Part shown: positions 46,603 through 58,317 of the stretch, one piece after another
Position numbering within the stretch: the first letter of the stretch is position 1
Layout: every line of letters starts with the position of its first letter
Origin: Azolla caroliniana
Taxonomy: Eukaryota > Polypodiophyta
Length of the DNA: 64,000 nt
Direction: 5' to 3'
Assembly (NCBI GenBank): GCA_043228905.1
Contig: JBHGNT010000002.1
Location: forward strand, 930,001-994,000
Translations under genes and position numbers: made by a program
Notes under the pieces: generated by a model
Told to the model about the DNA's origin: nothing
Databases searched by the model: none
What the model saw: only the letters and a program-made list of their open reading frames with translations

Positions 46603-47995
46603 CACAGTGTAGCTTATTCTCCCTATGTTGTTTTAGCTCTAAGATATACCTACCTCTCTTTATATCTGGGGTATCTAATAGTTTGGAGAGGGTGGGAGAG
46701 GGTCCTAATATGTCTTGGTATTCTGCCCTTATCTCGACATAGGTTGGACACTTGCATGTAAAGTGATACTCATCCTCTATCTCTATGTGACATAATCTAC
46801 ATAGCCTTTCCTCTCTAGGGACTCTAGTAGCCCGACCATTCTCAATCTCAAGTTGGTGAGATGATATCCTAAGTTGTCCAATTGCCACCCTTAGTGCATT
46901 TGATAAGAATGTATCTAGATATCTTGGTCGTGTAATAAAACCTAACTTAGACAAGTGCAAGAAGTGTTCCTTATAGTACAACATTTTAGATGGGAGTGGC
47001 TCTCGTGGGGTTATCCATGTATATCGGGTGTAAATTTGTCATATTTCTTGGCGTATTACTTTATTACGGTCTTCATGAGATATTAAAGTTTGATCAGTCC
47101 CATGGTTGTACTTAAGGGGAGGTAGGTTATTAATTTCTATGCCATTTGCAAGTAACCAACTCACTACAATGCTATACCAAGAGCTAGTGTCTCCAGACGC
47201 ATATAAGGATCGGAATGCCCAAAGGCTCGACGAGAGATCCTATCTTGTGGTTGGCTATGTATCTAATGAATAAAAACTACCACTTGGAAAAGTGCTTCTA
47301 CTAACATTAGGGGCAAACTAAACTATGCTCTAATAATGTCATGTGGTACTGTCGATTTGCTTCGGAGTTTATGTGATAACATCGTCACCAAAGGTCTCTC
47401 TAATTCTGTCCACATGAAAGATGGTAGACCTAGAGCCCATACTACTGATGCATACAGGAGGGAAGGGGTCACTAATGAGTCGAAGAGCCATCCCTTAGTC
47501 CGTGGCTCTTGAAAGTATGTCTGGTGGCATTGTCTCTCTAAGAGTGAGAGGGATGCATACCCTCTCGTTAGCCTATCTTTGGCTAGCTAGGTCATCGAGA
47601 ATTTACCTGAATGAGCACTAAAAGTGACTCCCAAGTATACATATGATCCAACTACCTCAATTGGTTTAGAGAGGATTAGGTGACATTTACTCCTTACTCA
47701 GGATGATATATAAAAGATAAGGACTTTAGTTTTCCCTAGATTCACTACCAGTCCTCATTGTGTGCAAAAGTCATCTAGGGCATTAAGATGCTTTTGTAGG
47801 TCGTGTTCAGACTCCGAGAGCAAGACGATGTCATGTGTGTAGAGTAAGAGACCAACTTGAGTACCCTGAATAGCTACTCCATTGCCTCCCTTACAAGCAA
47901 TAAAATCAGTGATCTCATCAATGTAGATCCCAAAAAGAGTTGGTGATAGGGGGCAACCCTATTTTATGTTGACCGGCAAAGACTTACAAGCCGGA
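46603..47995 (-). pseudogene. LINE-C reverse transcriptase and C-terminal fragment
   Basis: Minus-strand LINE debris. From the right: a GCPLSPTLFGIYIDE RT motif preceded by a TAG, then a degenerate catalytic box (YTHDIVLLS in place of YADD) near 47840. The left end has a zinc-finger-like LCRLCHIEIEDEYHFTCKCP region (46595-46984 open frame). Several frame breaks. It is cut on the right at about 47995, where unrelated DNA begins, and on the left by Gypsy-2. Confidence 0.7.
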
Positions 47996-49324
47996 TAAAG
48001 TCCAGAATGGGAAAGGGATATTTATTTTAGAACTATCTATAATTATTATATTTTGAGAAGCAAACGGACGGACCCGGATTCGGTATGCCGATCCGGATCC
48101 GGACCGGTTCGTAGCCGGTTGTCGATTGGCACCGGTGATCATCGCTGACAGTCTGAGCGCAACCATAGACTATGTAAAGGATGGCAAGAAGATGTGGACG
48201 ACGGTGGCGCAATGGCTCACTCTTTTAGCATCGCCGGTAGAGCCGATACAACAGAAGAAGTGGAGGAGACCGACTGAATCAACCCCCAACCAATCTTCAA
48301 AAAGGTAGCAACTCTTGGCTAAACAAGCGATCGGATGGAAAGTAGCCGGCTCCTCAAAGAAAGCGAAGGATCAGCCTAGTCGGAAGCGTACGATAGAGAA
48401 GGAGACACCACTGGAAACACCAGTGAGACCCTTAAAAATTAAGCTACATCAGCCCGAACAACAATCGGAACAACAACAGGAGCGAGACCCCTTGGCGGCA
48501 TTAATCAATAGCGGAACCCTAGCAGAGGAGCAGGAAGAAAAACCTGACGAGCCCCTATTACGTCGCAAATAGACATGCGACGAGGGCCACAAAGGGGAGG
48601 AATCAAGTCCGGTAAGGGACAATATACCAAAGCACCGCCCTGAGGAGCCGCAACCCAGGAAGGAGTCAGAACCAGTTCAACCAGAGCCGGTGTTAGAAGC
48701 ACCTGTGCGGCAAGAACCAGTGGAACCAGATGTTCAAAAACCGGTGATTGAATTGCCGGTGTCGCCGACGCAGTCGCAACAGCAAGAACAGGCACTACCG
48801 CCAACGACCCAGAATAGGTTCCCGGTGAGGGAGGAAGCCACACCACGACCAGAACCGACATGACAATAAAGCACCGACAGCCAATGGCTACGGTGGATAG
48901 GAGAACAAGTGGCCGAGGTGGTGTGCCAATAGAAGCAGACGAAAGAGCACACGTGGACCGGTTGCTCGCGACAACCGAAGAACTAGAGAAGGCCCGATCA
49001 AGAATCCAGAGCATGGAACAAGAAATGGAAAAGACCAGAAAAGAGGTGGCTAAGCTAGTGTAGTTCAAAACAGCGCTCGGCCACAACCGAGGAATAGGAT
49101 TACCTCACAGAAAACAGGAAATACGAAATGCACGAGGGCAATAGAGAGGAGGGTACACAGGATGTTTACGTGGAAAACCCTAAATGGGAAAAACCACGGG
49201 AGTCCTCAGACTCCAACTATCACTATGAACAGAGATGTACAATAGTGAAGCTACAAGGCAACAACCTTGAGTTCACTGTCTTCGCCACAGGCGGCGGTAA
49301 TACACAGAGGCAACGACCTCTTCG

Positions 49325-49358
<34 letters not shown>

Positions 49359-49494
49359 GGCTGCTCTCACTTCGCATAAAAAATGAGCAACAACATAAAA
49401 ACTGTTTGCCCTAAGTCATATTTATACACATATGACTTTCGGGCTATTTACAATTATAGCCTCAAGGGCCCTTGGCAAACATATTCACAAATAT

Positions 49495-49680
49495 GTCCCC
49501 GCATCCGGATCTCTCTCCGGGTACATTCGTCATCCGGCTCCGTAACCGGGGTCTTCAGCATCCGGCTCCGTAGCCGGGGTCTTCGTCATCCGGCTCCGTA
49601 GCCAGGGTCTTCGTCATCCGGCTCCGTAGCCGGGGTCTTCGTCATCCGGCTCCGTAACCGCAACCGGGCTTGCCGTCATT
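49495..49680. repeat. 27-bp minisatellite in the Copia-2 LTR (left)
   Basis: Units of CATCCGGCTCCGTAGCCGGG plus GTCTTCG, five copies in the left LTR and four in the right (about 53780-53895). Related but fewer, diverged units occur in Copia-3 LTRs. Confidence 0.8.
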
Positions 49681-49731
49681 CATCTCCGGACATCCCATCC
49701 GGAGGGACCGAAATCCCAACAAACTCCCCCT

Positions 49732-52700
49732 TCACTTCGGCATGGGATGTCTCTCCATTCCGATCCTCTTCCGGCATGCTTCCAGCTTGTCGGGTGTGAG
49801 CACTTTGGTCAGCATATCTGAGCCGTTCTCGTCCGTGTGGATCTTCGTCAGCACGAACTCCTGGTCTTCTATCCTTTCCCGGATCCAGTGGTATCTACGC
49901 TGGATGTGTTTCGTCCGGGAATGGTAGGCCGCGTTCTTCGCAAGGTGGATGGCACTCTGACTATCGCAGTAGAGTCGGTACTCCTCCTGCCGGATACCGA
50001 GCTCTCTGATGAAGTCCTTCATCCATATTATTTCCTTGCCGGCTTCAACAGCCGCCATGTACTCCGCCTCCGTGGTTGACAACGCAACCGTCTTCTGCAG
50101 CCTCGACTGCCACGAAACAGCTCCCCCTGCATACGTCATCACATACCCTGATGTGGACCGGCTGGTATCTGCATCAGCCGACATATCCGAATCGGTAAAG
50201 CCGTCGAGTTCGGGCTTACCGGAGCCGAATCGGAGGCACACGTTTGCCGTGCCCTTCAGGTATCGGAGTATCCACTTGACCGCGCTCCAGTGCTCTTTGC
50301 CGGGATTGCTCATGTACCGGCTCACCACTCCGACTGCATATCCGATGTCCGGTCTCGTACACACCATGGTGTACATCAAGCTCCCGACGGCTGAGGCATA
50401 CGGCACTTTCATCATATCCTCCTTTTCAGCCTTTGTCTTGGGACTTTGCTTGCTGGACAGCTTGCAGTTTGCCGGGAGGGTCGATCCGACCGGTCTTGCT
50501 TCCGACATGTTGAACCGTTTAAGCACCTTTGTCACGTACTTCTCCTGTGACAGCCACAACTGCTTCTTCTTCCGGTCCCGGATGATGTGCATCCCTAGTA
50601 TTTGCCTCGCCGGACCCAAGTCCTTCATTGAGAAGGTTCGGTGAAGAGCCTTCTTCAACACCCGTATCTTGACCTGGTCCCGTCCGACGATCAACATGTC
50701 GTCCACGTACAGGAGCATGGCACTTAACCACCTGCGGCTATGGGTGTCAAGCTTTGCTTCTTCAAAGCTCTCCGGCTCCCCCTCGTCGGTTAGCAGCACA
50801 TGCTCTGGTTCCGGAAATCTCCGGGGGGCCCTTCTCTCTCTTAGAGGATATCTCCGTTCCGGAGCTTCGGTAACCGGTTCTTCCGATTCTTCTTCATCCG
50901 AATCCATTTCGGGATCGGGGCCGATTCCGGTATCATTTTCATCTTCCTCGGCCGGTTCTGTTTCTTCACCGTCTTCGGCCGGATCCTCGAGTGCTAACCG
51001 GTCCCTTGCCGGTCGGGACTGCTCCTCGTAGAGTTTATCCTCACCGGTCGACTTGGAGCTCTTCATCTTCTTCTCCGACTCCCAGTCGGCGAGTGTCTTG
51101 TCCTCCATGAAGATGATATCTCGACTCCTGAAAATCTTCTTGTCGACCGGGTCCCATACTCGGTAGCCGAACTCGTCGTCGTCGTAACCGAGGAATATGC
51201 ATGGCCGGGTCTTTGGATCTAACTTTCCTCTCCGGTCCTTTGCCACATGCACGTATGCGAGACACCCGAACACCTTCAGATGCCGGTAGGACACTTCCTT
51301 ACCGGTCCACACTTTCTGCGGCGTGTCTCCGTCCAAAGGTACTGAGGGTGATCTATTTATCACATACGTCGCCGTCGACATTGCCTCAGCCCAAAAACCC
51401 TTGGGTAATTTCGCATGCGCCAACATACTCCGGACCCTCTCCATTATGGTCCGGTTCATCCTCTCGGCCAGCCCGTTCAGTTCCGGCGTCTTCGGCACAG
51501 TAAACTCGAGCCGGATTCCCTTCGAGCGACAGTACTCCTGGAACTGCCCCCGGTATTCCCCTCCGTTATCCGCTCGTATCGCTTTCAGCTTCTTGCCGGA
51601 TTCTCTTTCCACTCTCGCGTGGAGTTCTTTGAAGACGCACAACACTTGGTCCTTTGTCTTCAACGGTGCCGTCCACAGCTTCCGGCTGTGGTCATCAATG
51701 AATGTCACGAAGTACTGGGCTCCGCCATGTGACTTCGTTTCTACTTGACACACGTCAGTGTGCACCAGCTCCAATGGTGCGCTACGTCTCGTCGGTGGCC
51801 TTGAGTGGAAGGAGGTCCGGTTTTGCTTACCGGCCAGGCAATCGGTGCACTTCTGCAGATGCACATGCTTCACTGGAATGAGGTTGTCTTCTGCAAGCCT
51901 CTTCATCCCCTTCTCGCTCATGTGGCACAGTCTCTTGTGCCACAGCTCACCGGCAGTGTCGGCTGCCACGTTCAGCTCCTCCGGACATAGCCGGGAATTC
52001 ATCAGGTACAGTGTGTTGACCTTCCGGGCCCGAGCCACTATCAGGCTCCCTTTGCTGAACTTCATGACACCGTTCTGGATGCTACCCGTGTAGCCCTCAT
52101 CGTCTAGCCTCCCGGCTGAAATCAGGTTCAATCGAACCTCCGGAACGTGACGGACATCCTTCAGCAGCAGCTTGCATCCGGTTGATGTCATTAGCCACAC
52201 GTCTCCTATGCCGGCAATCCGGCATGTTCCTTCATTTCCCATCCGGACACAGCCGTGCTCACCGGCTGTGTAGGATGAGAAGTATTTCTTCTCCGGGGTC
52301 AGGTGGAACGACGCTCCGGAATCGACCACCCAGGTCATCTCTTCACCGGCAAGGTTCAGCTCCCTCTCTTCGGTAATGAGCATTATCTCTTCTTCACTTG
52401 CCGCGAGTGCCGTCGTTCCTTTCCGGTCCTGCCCTCGCCGATCCGGACCTCTCCGGTCCGTGGCTCCCCGGTATGCACCGTTTCTCTCTGGTGACTTCTT
52501 CGAATCGGTGTCGTGGGCTCCGTTGTCCTTTCGGTAATGCCGACAATTCTTCCGGAAGTGCCCCGGCTTCCCACAGTGGAAGCATGTGGGTCTTCCTCTT
52601 GACTGCGACCGGGTCCCCGACTTCTCCCGTCTTTGCGGACTCCGGTTCCGTTGTCTTCCCCGTTCCGATTCGGTAAGCAGCGCCTTCGAGTCGAAGGCCG

Positions 52701-53280
52701 GTTCTTTATCTCTCCGACGCGCTTCTTCGTTCAAAATACTCGTCTTTACCGTTTGTAGGGACAAGTTATCTTCGGTGCAGGAGGTGCTGAGAGTGACCAC
52801 CAAGTTCTCCCAGCTTTCCGGCAATGTACACATCAGAATGATGGCTTGCATTGCATCCTCCAACGGGAACTTGATCGCCGCAAGCTGGTTCACGAATCCC
52901 ATGAACGTGCTCACGTGTTCCACCATATTCTCGCCGTCCCGGTACTTGAGGTTCACTATCTTCCTCATCAGGGAGGTCCGGTTCAACGCATTCTTCCTCT
53001 CGTAGAGGCCCGACAGCTTCTTCCACATCTCATATGCGTTGGTGTCGTTCGCCACATGTTGTAGCACGCTTACATCGACATATTGCCGGATCGTCGCTAC
53101 GGCTTTCCGATTCAGGAGCTTCCACTCCGACTCTATTACTCCCTTGGGTATCTCGGCATTGTCGATCGGTTCGTACAGGTCTCGGACGATGAGAAGGTCT
53201 TCCATCTTTATCTTCCAATCGGCGTAGTTCTGTGAGTTCAACACCATCATGCCCAGAGGCCCACTACCGCCGCCTTCCAT
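49732..53280 (-). pseudogene. Copia-2 Gag-Pol with a 525-bp in-frame deletion in RT
   Basis: Open frame with gag, knuckle (CFHCGKPGHFRKNC), protease (WVVDSGASFHLTP), integrase (WHKRLCHMS...CTDCLAGK, DNGGEY, NGLAERMNRT) and RNase H (FTDSDMSADADTSRSTSGY). Compared with Copia-3, 175 codons are missing between RWLSAM and LLYVDDMLIVG, removing the N-terminal RT core including the FLHGDLEEEIYM region. The frame is kept, so Gag, protease and integrase could still be made. The start MEGGGSG at 53280 is the conserved one. Confidence 0.88.
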
Positions 53281-53577
53281 TTTCTGTGTTGCCGTTGCTC
53301 TGATACCAGATTGTAGTTCAAAACAGCGCTCGGCCACAACCGAGGAATAGGATTACCTCACAGAAAACAGGAAATACGAAATGCACGAGGGCAATAGAGA
53401 GGAGGGTACACAGGATGTTTACGTGGAAAACCCTAAATGGGAAAAACCACGGGAGTCCTCAGACTCCAACTATCACTATGAACAGAGATGTACAATAGTG
53501 AAGCTACAAGGCAACAACCTTGAGTTCACTGTCTTCGCCACAGGCGGCGGTAATACACAGAGGCAACGACCTCTTCG

Positions 53578-53609
<32 letters not shown>

Positions 53610-55169
53610 GGCTGCTCTCACTTCGCATAAAAAATGAGCAACAACATAAAAACTGTTTGCCCTAAGTCATATTTATACACATATGACTTTCGGGCTATTT
53701 ACAATTATAGCCTCAAGGGCCCTTGGCAAACATATTCACAAATATGTCCCCGCATCCGGATCTCTCTCCGGGTACATTCGTCATCCGGCTCCGTAACCGG
53801 GGTCTTCAGCATCCGGCTCCGTAGCCGGGGTATTCATCATCCGGCTCCGTAGCCGGGGTCTTCGTCATCCGGCTCCGTAGCCGCAACCGGGCTTGCCGTC
53901 ATTCATCTCCGGACATCCCATCCGGAGGGACCGAAATCCCAACAGCTAGTTATCGAAGGACCAAAACAATTAGAACCGGTGGCACCGGTGAGTGTTTAGA
54001 ATAATGAGACCCCGGTGACTGAAATAGTTCCGGATACGACCAAGGCACAGGAACAAGAACTCACCACACTGAAAGAAGAATTGGAAGAACAAGAGGCCTT
54101 AAGGGCTAAAGAACGTGAAGGGAAGAAGGCAGCGGAGGAAGAACAAAAGAAATTAGCCGAAAGCCTCCAATGAGTTGAAGAAAGCCTGCGAAAAGGTCAT
54201 CAAGCATATGACCGACTGAAGGAAGAAAAAGAAAAACTCCTACAGGAAAAGGACAAACTCCAGCGCTCGGCGGAAGTAGAGATCGAGCGACTAAAGGAAG
54301 AGCCCCGACAGCAAAAGGACCGAGAAGACCGTACTCGCCTTCTGATCAATCAAAGGCTGAATTAAAAAACGAACGACTTTAATAGGCTGCACCGGGATCA
54401 CAAACACTTGGATGCGGAACACAAGAAATTGATCACCGAAAGTGACCAACAACAGGAGAAGTTACGGGAACTTTGGGATGAGGTTAACCGTACAACGGCG
54501 GCCCTGGCGGAGGAACAGTCGAAGGGGGCAGAAGCAGCGAAAAGACTGGCGGAAGTGGCGAAAGAATGGATGGACCTGGCCCGGCAACACTCTGAGCCAA
54601 CGGAACGCGCTACAATGGCTCTGAACAAAGAGCAGAATAATTATTAGACACATCTCATGCATTACCGAAGCCAAGAAGTGGCAACCGCGAGCCTTATCAA
54701 ACAATTGAAAGACGAAAAACAAGCTGTAGAGAATAAGTCGAAGATGGGGCTCGGGCGAATCCGTGATTTGGTGCTGTCATGGTGAGACCGGACGAAGAGA
54801 CTGGTGGAAGACAGTTCGGTTCAATGGTGGTCTATATGGGCTAAGCAGGCAACAGAGTTACAATTGTTGAGAGCATATATGGAAAACTGGAGGAAGGACG
54901 ATGACGATTTCTATAAACTGGATGAAGAGAACATTGTAGCCATAAGGGAGGAATTGTCGGACGAATTCCTATCGTTAGTCAGGGACCAATTGGCAGCGGT
55001 GAGGCGATTGGTGGAACAGTTGGATGACAACCAGTTGGATACACAACTCCAGTTCAAACGGTATGAACAAGAACGGCGACTGCAAGAGGTAGCTAGAAGA
55101 AGTGTGACGATCAATATCAGTGACGAAGAGCAGTCTTCGGAGCAAGCGCCGAATGAAGCCGGAACCGGT

Positions 55170-55755
55170 TTATGGGAAGCTACTAATTGTTGCTGAGTGA
55201 AGGATGTGTGTGAGTTTTGTAGTGAGCTTCTCTAAAGGCAAGGAAGAATCAAAAGAAGAGTGATGTGCTTGAACATGTCGGGAGTAGATGTCAGAGGGCT
55301 CATGTGTGAAATGTATTACGCTGTGATGGTTTGGTTGATTAGAGTTGGTGGCGTTGGAGGTGTCGCATTTTAGCTCAAAGTATAGGAAGCTATGGTTTGC
55401 ACCAATAGGGCATGGGGCCATCTGGATGGACTTAACCATGTGGGTAGCTTCAGGGCGTCCTATTAGGTAATCAACTGTGCTTTCCCCTCCATGTGGGAAA
55501 CATGTGAGCTCTTCCGATCCCGACCACTCGGCTAAACCATTATATATGATCATCTGGTGTCGACTTCCAAGTTCAAGCAGATGATGGCCAAAGCTTGTGG
55601 CGTCCACTCCTTGATCTTTTGATCTACGTGTTATGCCTATGGCTAAAGGGTTGACATTTACCATTTCTAGGTTTTTAGCCATCTGAAATATTGTGCATTG
55701 TCGGGATTGGGTTCTTGAAATCACCTACGAGGAAGAATTTCCCTTGAGAAGTGTG
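55170..55755 (-). pseudogene. LINE-D endonuclease C-terminal fragment
   Basis: Minus strand. FFLVGDFKNP (near 55735) matches the LINE GDFN motif, then after a frame break GHHLLELGSRHQMIIYNGL, STVDYLI and a degenerate terminal ANHSFLYFEL where intact copies have SDHS. Cut on the right by the copia LTRs. Endonuclease relics only. Confidence 0.75.
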
Positions 55756-55760
55756 AATGT

Positions 55761-56212
55761 TGTTGGGATTACGGTCCCTCCGGATGGGATGGTCGGATGT
55801 CCGGAGCCGGATGATGAAGACCCNNNNNNNNNNNNNNNNNNNNNNNNNNNNNNNNNNNNNNNNNNNNNNNNNNNNNNNNNNNNNNNNNNNNNNNNNNNNN
55901 NNNNNNNNNNNNNNNNNNNNNNNAGAGAGAGAGAGAGAGAGAGAGACGAAGAGGTCGTTGCCTCTGTGTATTACCGCCGCCTGTGGCGAAGACAGTGAGC
56001 TCAAGGTTGTTGCCTTGTAGCTTCACCATTGTACATCTCTGTTTATAGTGATAGTTGGAGTTTGAGGACTCCCGTGGTTTTTTCCCATTTAGGGTTTTCC
56101 ACGTAAAACATCCTGTGCACCTTTCTCTCTGTTGTCTTCGTGCATTTTGTATTTCCTGTTTTCTGTGAGTTGATCCTATTCCTCGGTTGTGGCTGAGCAC
56201 CGTAGTACATCA
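55761..56212 (-). mobile_element. Copia LTR (Copia-2/3 type), solo or gap-containing
   Basis: Runs TGTTGGGATTACGGTCCCTCC (LTR end) to the GCTCAGCCACAACCGAGG-type LTR start near 56200, reverse orientation. AATGT duplicated at 55756-55760 and 56213-56217. A 100-N gap sits inside, so a full element is not excluded. Confidence 0.8.
55824..55923. other. Assembly gap, 100 N
   Basis: One hundred N, inside the copia LTR. Probably a placeholder of unknown true length. Confidence 0.98.
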
Positions 56213-56214
56213 AA

Positions 56215-58139
56215 TGTTAATGTGCGGAAGCGTTAGACAGAACCGGCTCAACCAGATAGCAACAGAAAATGAGATGAAGGTTTAATGGAAAAGCTTTAAA
56301 ACATAGAGGAGACAGAGAGAACAGAACAAAAAACTATATTCAGAAAATTAACTCTAAGACTTTGTACATACAACATGCTAAACATCACTATTTATACAAG
56401 TCCATAAAGGACTGACAGAAGTACTGACAAGTACTTCAATGCTCACTCGTGCGATTGAAACTAACTACGAGACAATGATTACCTAGTAGTCTAGGCTACT
56501 ACTAGGCTTCCGGTTCCCGCTCAAATCTGGCTCTCCGATCCGGCTCAGGCTTATTCAACCGATCCGGATCCGGTTGAGCTTGCTCGCTCAACACTCCCCC
56601 TCAAGCTCAACTTGAGGTCGGATCGTGGTGTTAATGTCTGCGGCAATCGATTCTTCTACCTGGCTCCTTCGGGCGTTGCTCCGCCTCGCTCGCGTTCCTC
56701 GTTTGGTCTAGTCTTGTTTGCCACGACCCTTCTGGTTCTGCGCACCTCGACCTCCTCGGTCGGCTTGTCTAATCAATAGGCCCATTTCAGCTCCCTCGCT
56801 ACTGCGACTCCGACACTTGTCGACATCCGCTGCGTCCGTGTCCGCTTGGCCTTTAGTTGATCCGGGTTCACCAAATCTTGAACCGAATCGGTTTCCTTCG
56901 ATTCGTTCTAGCTCTTGTCCGAGTCGGTGTTCTCCAACTCAACTTCCGATTTCAAGCCCTTCACCACACTAGACCACTTTCGGGTGTTGGCCGTTTTCTT
57001 CCGGTCGGCTCTGTCCTTCTTGACTCTGCCGCCGCTGCCGCTTGTTCCAACCTTTTCGGATGTGCCGACTCCTTGTCCAGTGCCATCCGTTCCCTTTCCT
57101 TTTCTCCCCCTCAAGTGCAGCACGTCGAGATGCTGAACACCAAGCATTTCGGTGAAGTGCTGCAACGTGTCCGATCCGAGCGGTTTGATGACGATATCGG
57201 CAATTTGCCGATCTGTCGGAACATACCGAAGTTCTACTTCACCGCTCAAAACCCGCTCACGCAGAAAGTGATAATGGACTTCTATGTGCTTCGTTTGAGC
57301 ATGGAACATGGGTTCTTGGCGAGTTGAATGTTGCTCATGTTGTCACAATAGAGCAGGATCGAGGTCGGGACCTCAACCCGCAGGTCTTGCAGCAGTTGCC
57401 AAAGCCAGATGGCTTCACATGTGGCATTGGTAGCGCCCCGGTATTCAACCTTAGTGCTTGACAAAGCCACTGTTGGATGCTTTTTGCTGCTCCACGCAAC
57501 AAACGCGCTACCCAGAGAAAACATTTGTATATCCGACTAGTTCTTCGGTTATACCATGCCAGTATAACAGTCCCCGATCCTTTGTGCCGCTCACATACCG
57601 GAGTATTTGGTGTGCGTACTGAAGGTGCTCGACGGTCGGCTTCTCCATGAACTAGCTGATCACTCCGACCGGGTAACTGAGGTCGGGTCGAGTGATTGTC
57701 AAGTATATCAGGCTTTCGACGATTTGTCGGAACCGTTTCTCATCGCAGGCCGGTCCGGAGTTGGGACAGAGCTTCTGGTTCCGGTCCGGGGGTGTGGAGA
57801 CAGGTCGGCTCTCCGTCATATCAAACTTGTATAGCATATTCAACACATAGTGTCGTTGTGAGAGAAATATGCCGTCAGGGGTTCGGATCATCTCGATCCC
57901 AAGAAATAATGAAGGTCCCCTAGGTCCTTCATTTCAAATGCGTCTGACAACTGGGACTTTACTCGGCCGATTTCATTGAGTCCGGGTCCAATGATGACTA
58001 GATCATAAACATAAAGTAGGATGCAACCAAACCGTCCGGACCTTGCCGGATGAACAATTACGAGTCGGATATAGACGTCACAAACCCCATCTTACGCAAC
58101 CGGTGCGTGATCTTCGTGATGGGAACTCAACGCTCCTTA
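56215..58139 (-). mobile_element. Copia-4, decayed and 5'-truncated copia element
   Basis: 3' LTR at 56215-56593 (TGTTAATG...CTCAACA), followed by the CTCCCCCTCAAGC polypurine complement. Internal minus-strand fragments: RNase H (SSKKHPTVALSSTKVEYRGA-type, near 57480), the pol end (QTKHIEVHYHFLRERV, near 57290), RT part (GIFLSQRHYVLNMLYKFDM, near 57870; catalytic YVDD reads YVYD near 58010). Several frameshifts and stops. The right side is cut by the Copia-5 LTR at 58140. Confidence 0.8.
56908..58030 (-). pseudogene. Copia-4 RT/RNase H remnant
   Basis: Broken pieces of the copia pol C-terminal half in order on the minus strand: degenerate RT catalytic site, the RPDLSYPVGVIS motif (near 57660), the RNase H CDNMSNIQLAKNP motif (near 57345) and the terminal RQIADIVIKPL segment (near 57205). 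An unusual charged extension follows to 56908. Not functional. Confidence 0.75.
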
Positions 58140-58317
58140 TGCACAACGCTCGGCCACAACCGAGCTTAGAATCATACATAGAAAACAGGAAACGGAAAAC
58201 ACGCGACACAAAGGAGAAGAAAAAATGTACACAGGATGTTTACGTGGAAAACCCAAACTAAGGGTAAAAAACCACAACAGCCCACAGGCTGCAAACTATC
58301 ACTATGTTGGAGTGTAC
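58140..58317. repeat. Copia-5 LTR, left part (interrupted by Copia-3)
   Basis: TGCACAACGCTCGGCCACAA start and a middle segment related to Copia-2/3 LTRs but clearly diverged. It resumes at 63702 after the duplicated TGTAC. Confidence 0.8.

Larger units (their letters stand above)
49059..53944 (-). mobile_element. Copia-2, element with an RT deletion, inserted in the coiled-coil gene
   Basis: LTRs 49059-49721 (663 bp) and 53312-53944 (633 bp); GCTAG duplicated at 49054-49058 and 53945-53949. TGGTATCAGAGC primer site next to the right LTR. The LTR length difference is mainly one extra 27-bp repeat unit and a CT-tract change. Confidence 0.93.
48126..55196 (+). pseudogene. Long coiled-coil protein gene, decayed, split by Copia-2
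   Basis: The host segments 48126-49058 and 53945-55196 read through the Copia-2 insertion when one copy of its GCTAG duplication is removed. The first part is Pro/Glu/Gln-rich with repeated EPV-type words; it shifts frame near 48860. The second keeps one frame for over 1.2 kb, rich in E, K, Q, R, L heptads (EEQKKLAESLQ, LKEEKEKLLQEKDKLQ, LDAEHKKLITESDQQQEKL) and ends at TGA near 55196. Stops at about 48306, 48570, 48861, 53998, 54171, 54363, 54645 and 54783 are mostly one C-to-T or G-to-A change from a sense codon. No known domain is recognised. It may be an accessory ORF of a retroelement rather than a host gene. Confidence 0.6.

Noticed and set aside
49059-53944. Copia-2 as a functional autonomous element
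   Set aside because: The frame is open, but the RT core is deleted relative to Copia-3.
54408-55196. Myosin- or kinesin-like host protein
   Set aside because: Similarity would rest on coiled-coil composition alone; no motor or other domain is visible.
55693-56020. Frames running through the N gap
   Set aside because: The middle is undefined sequence and both edges are copia LTR.
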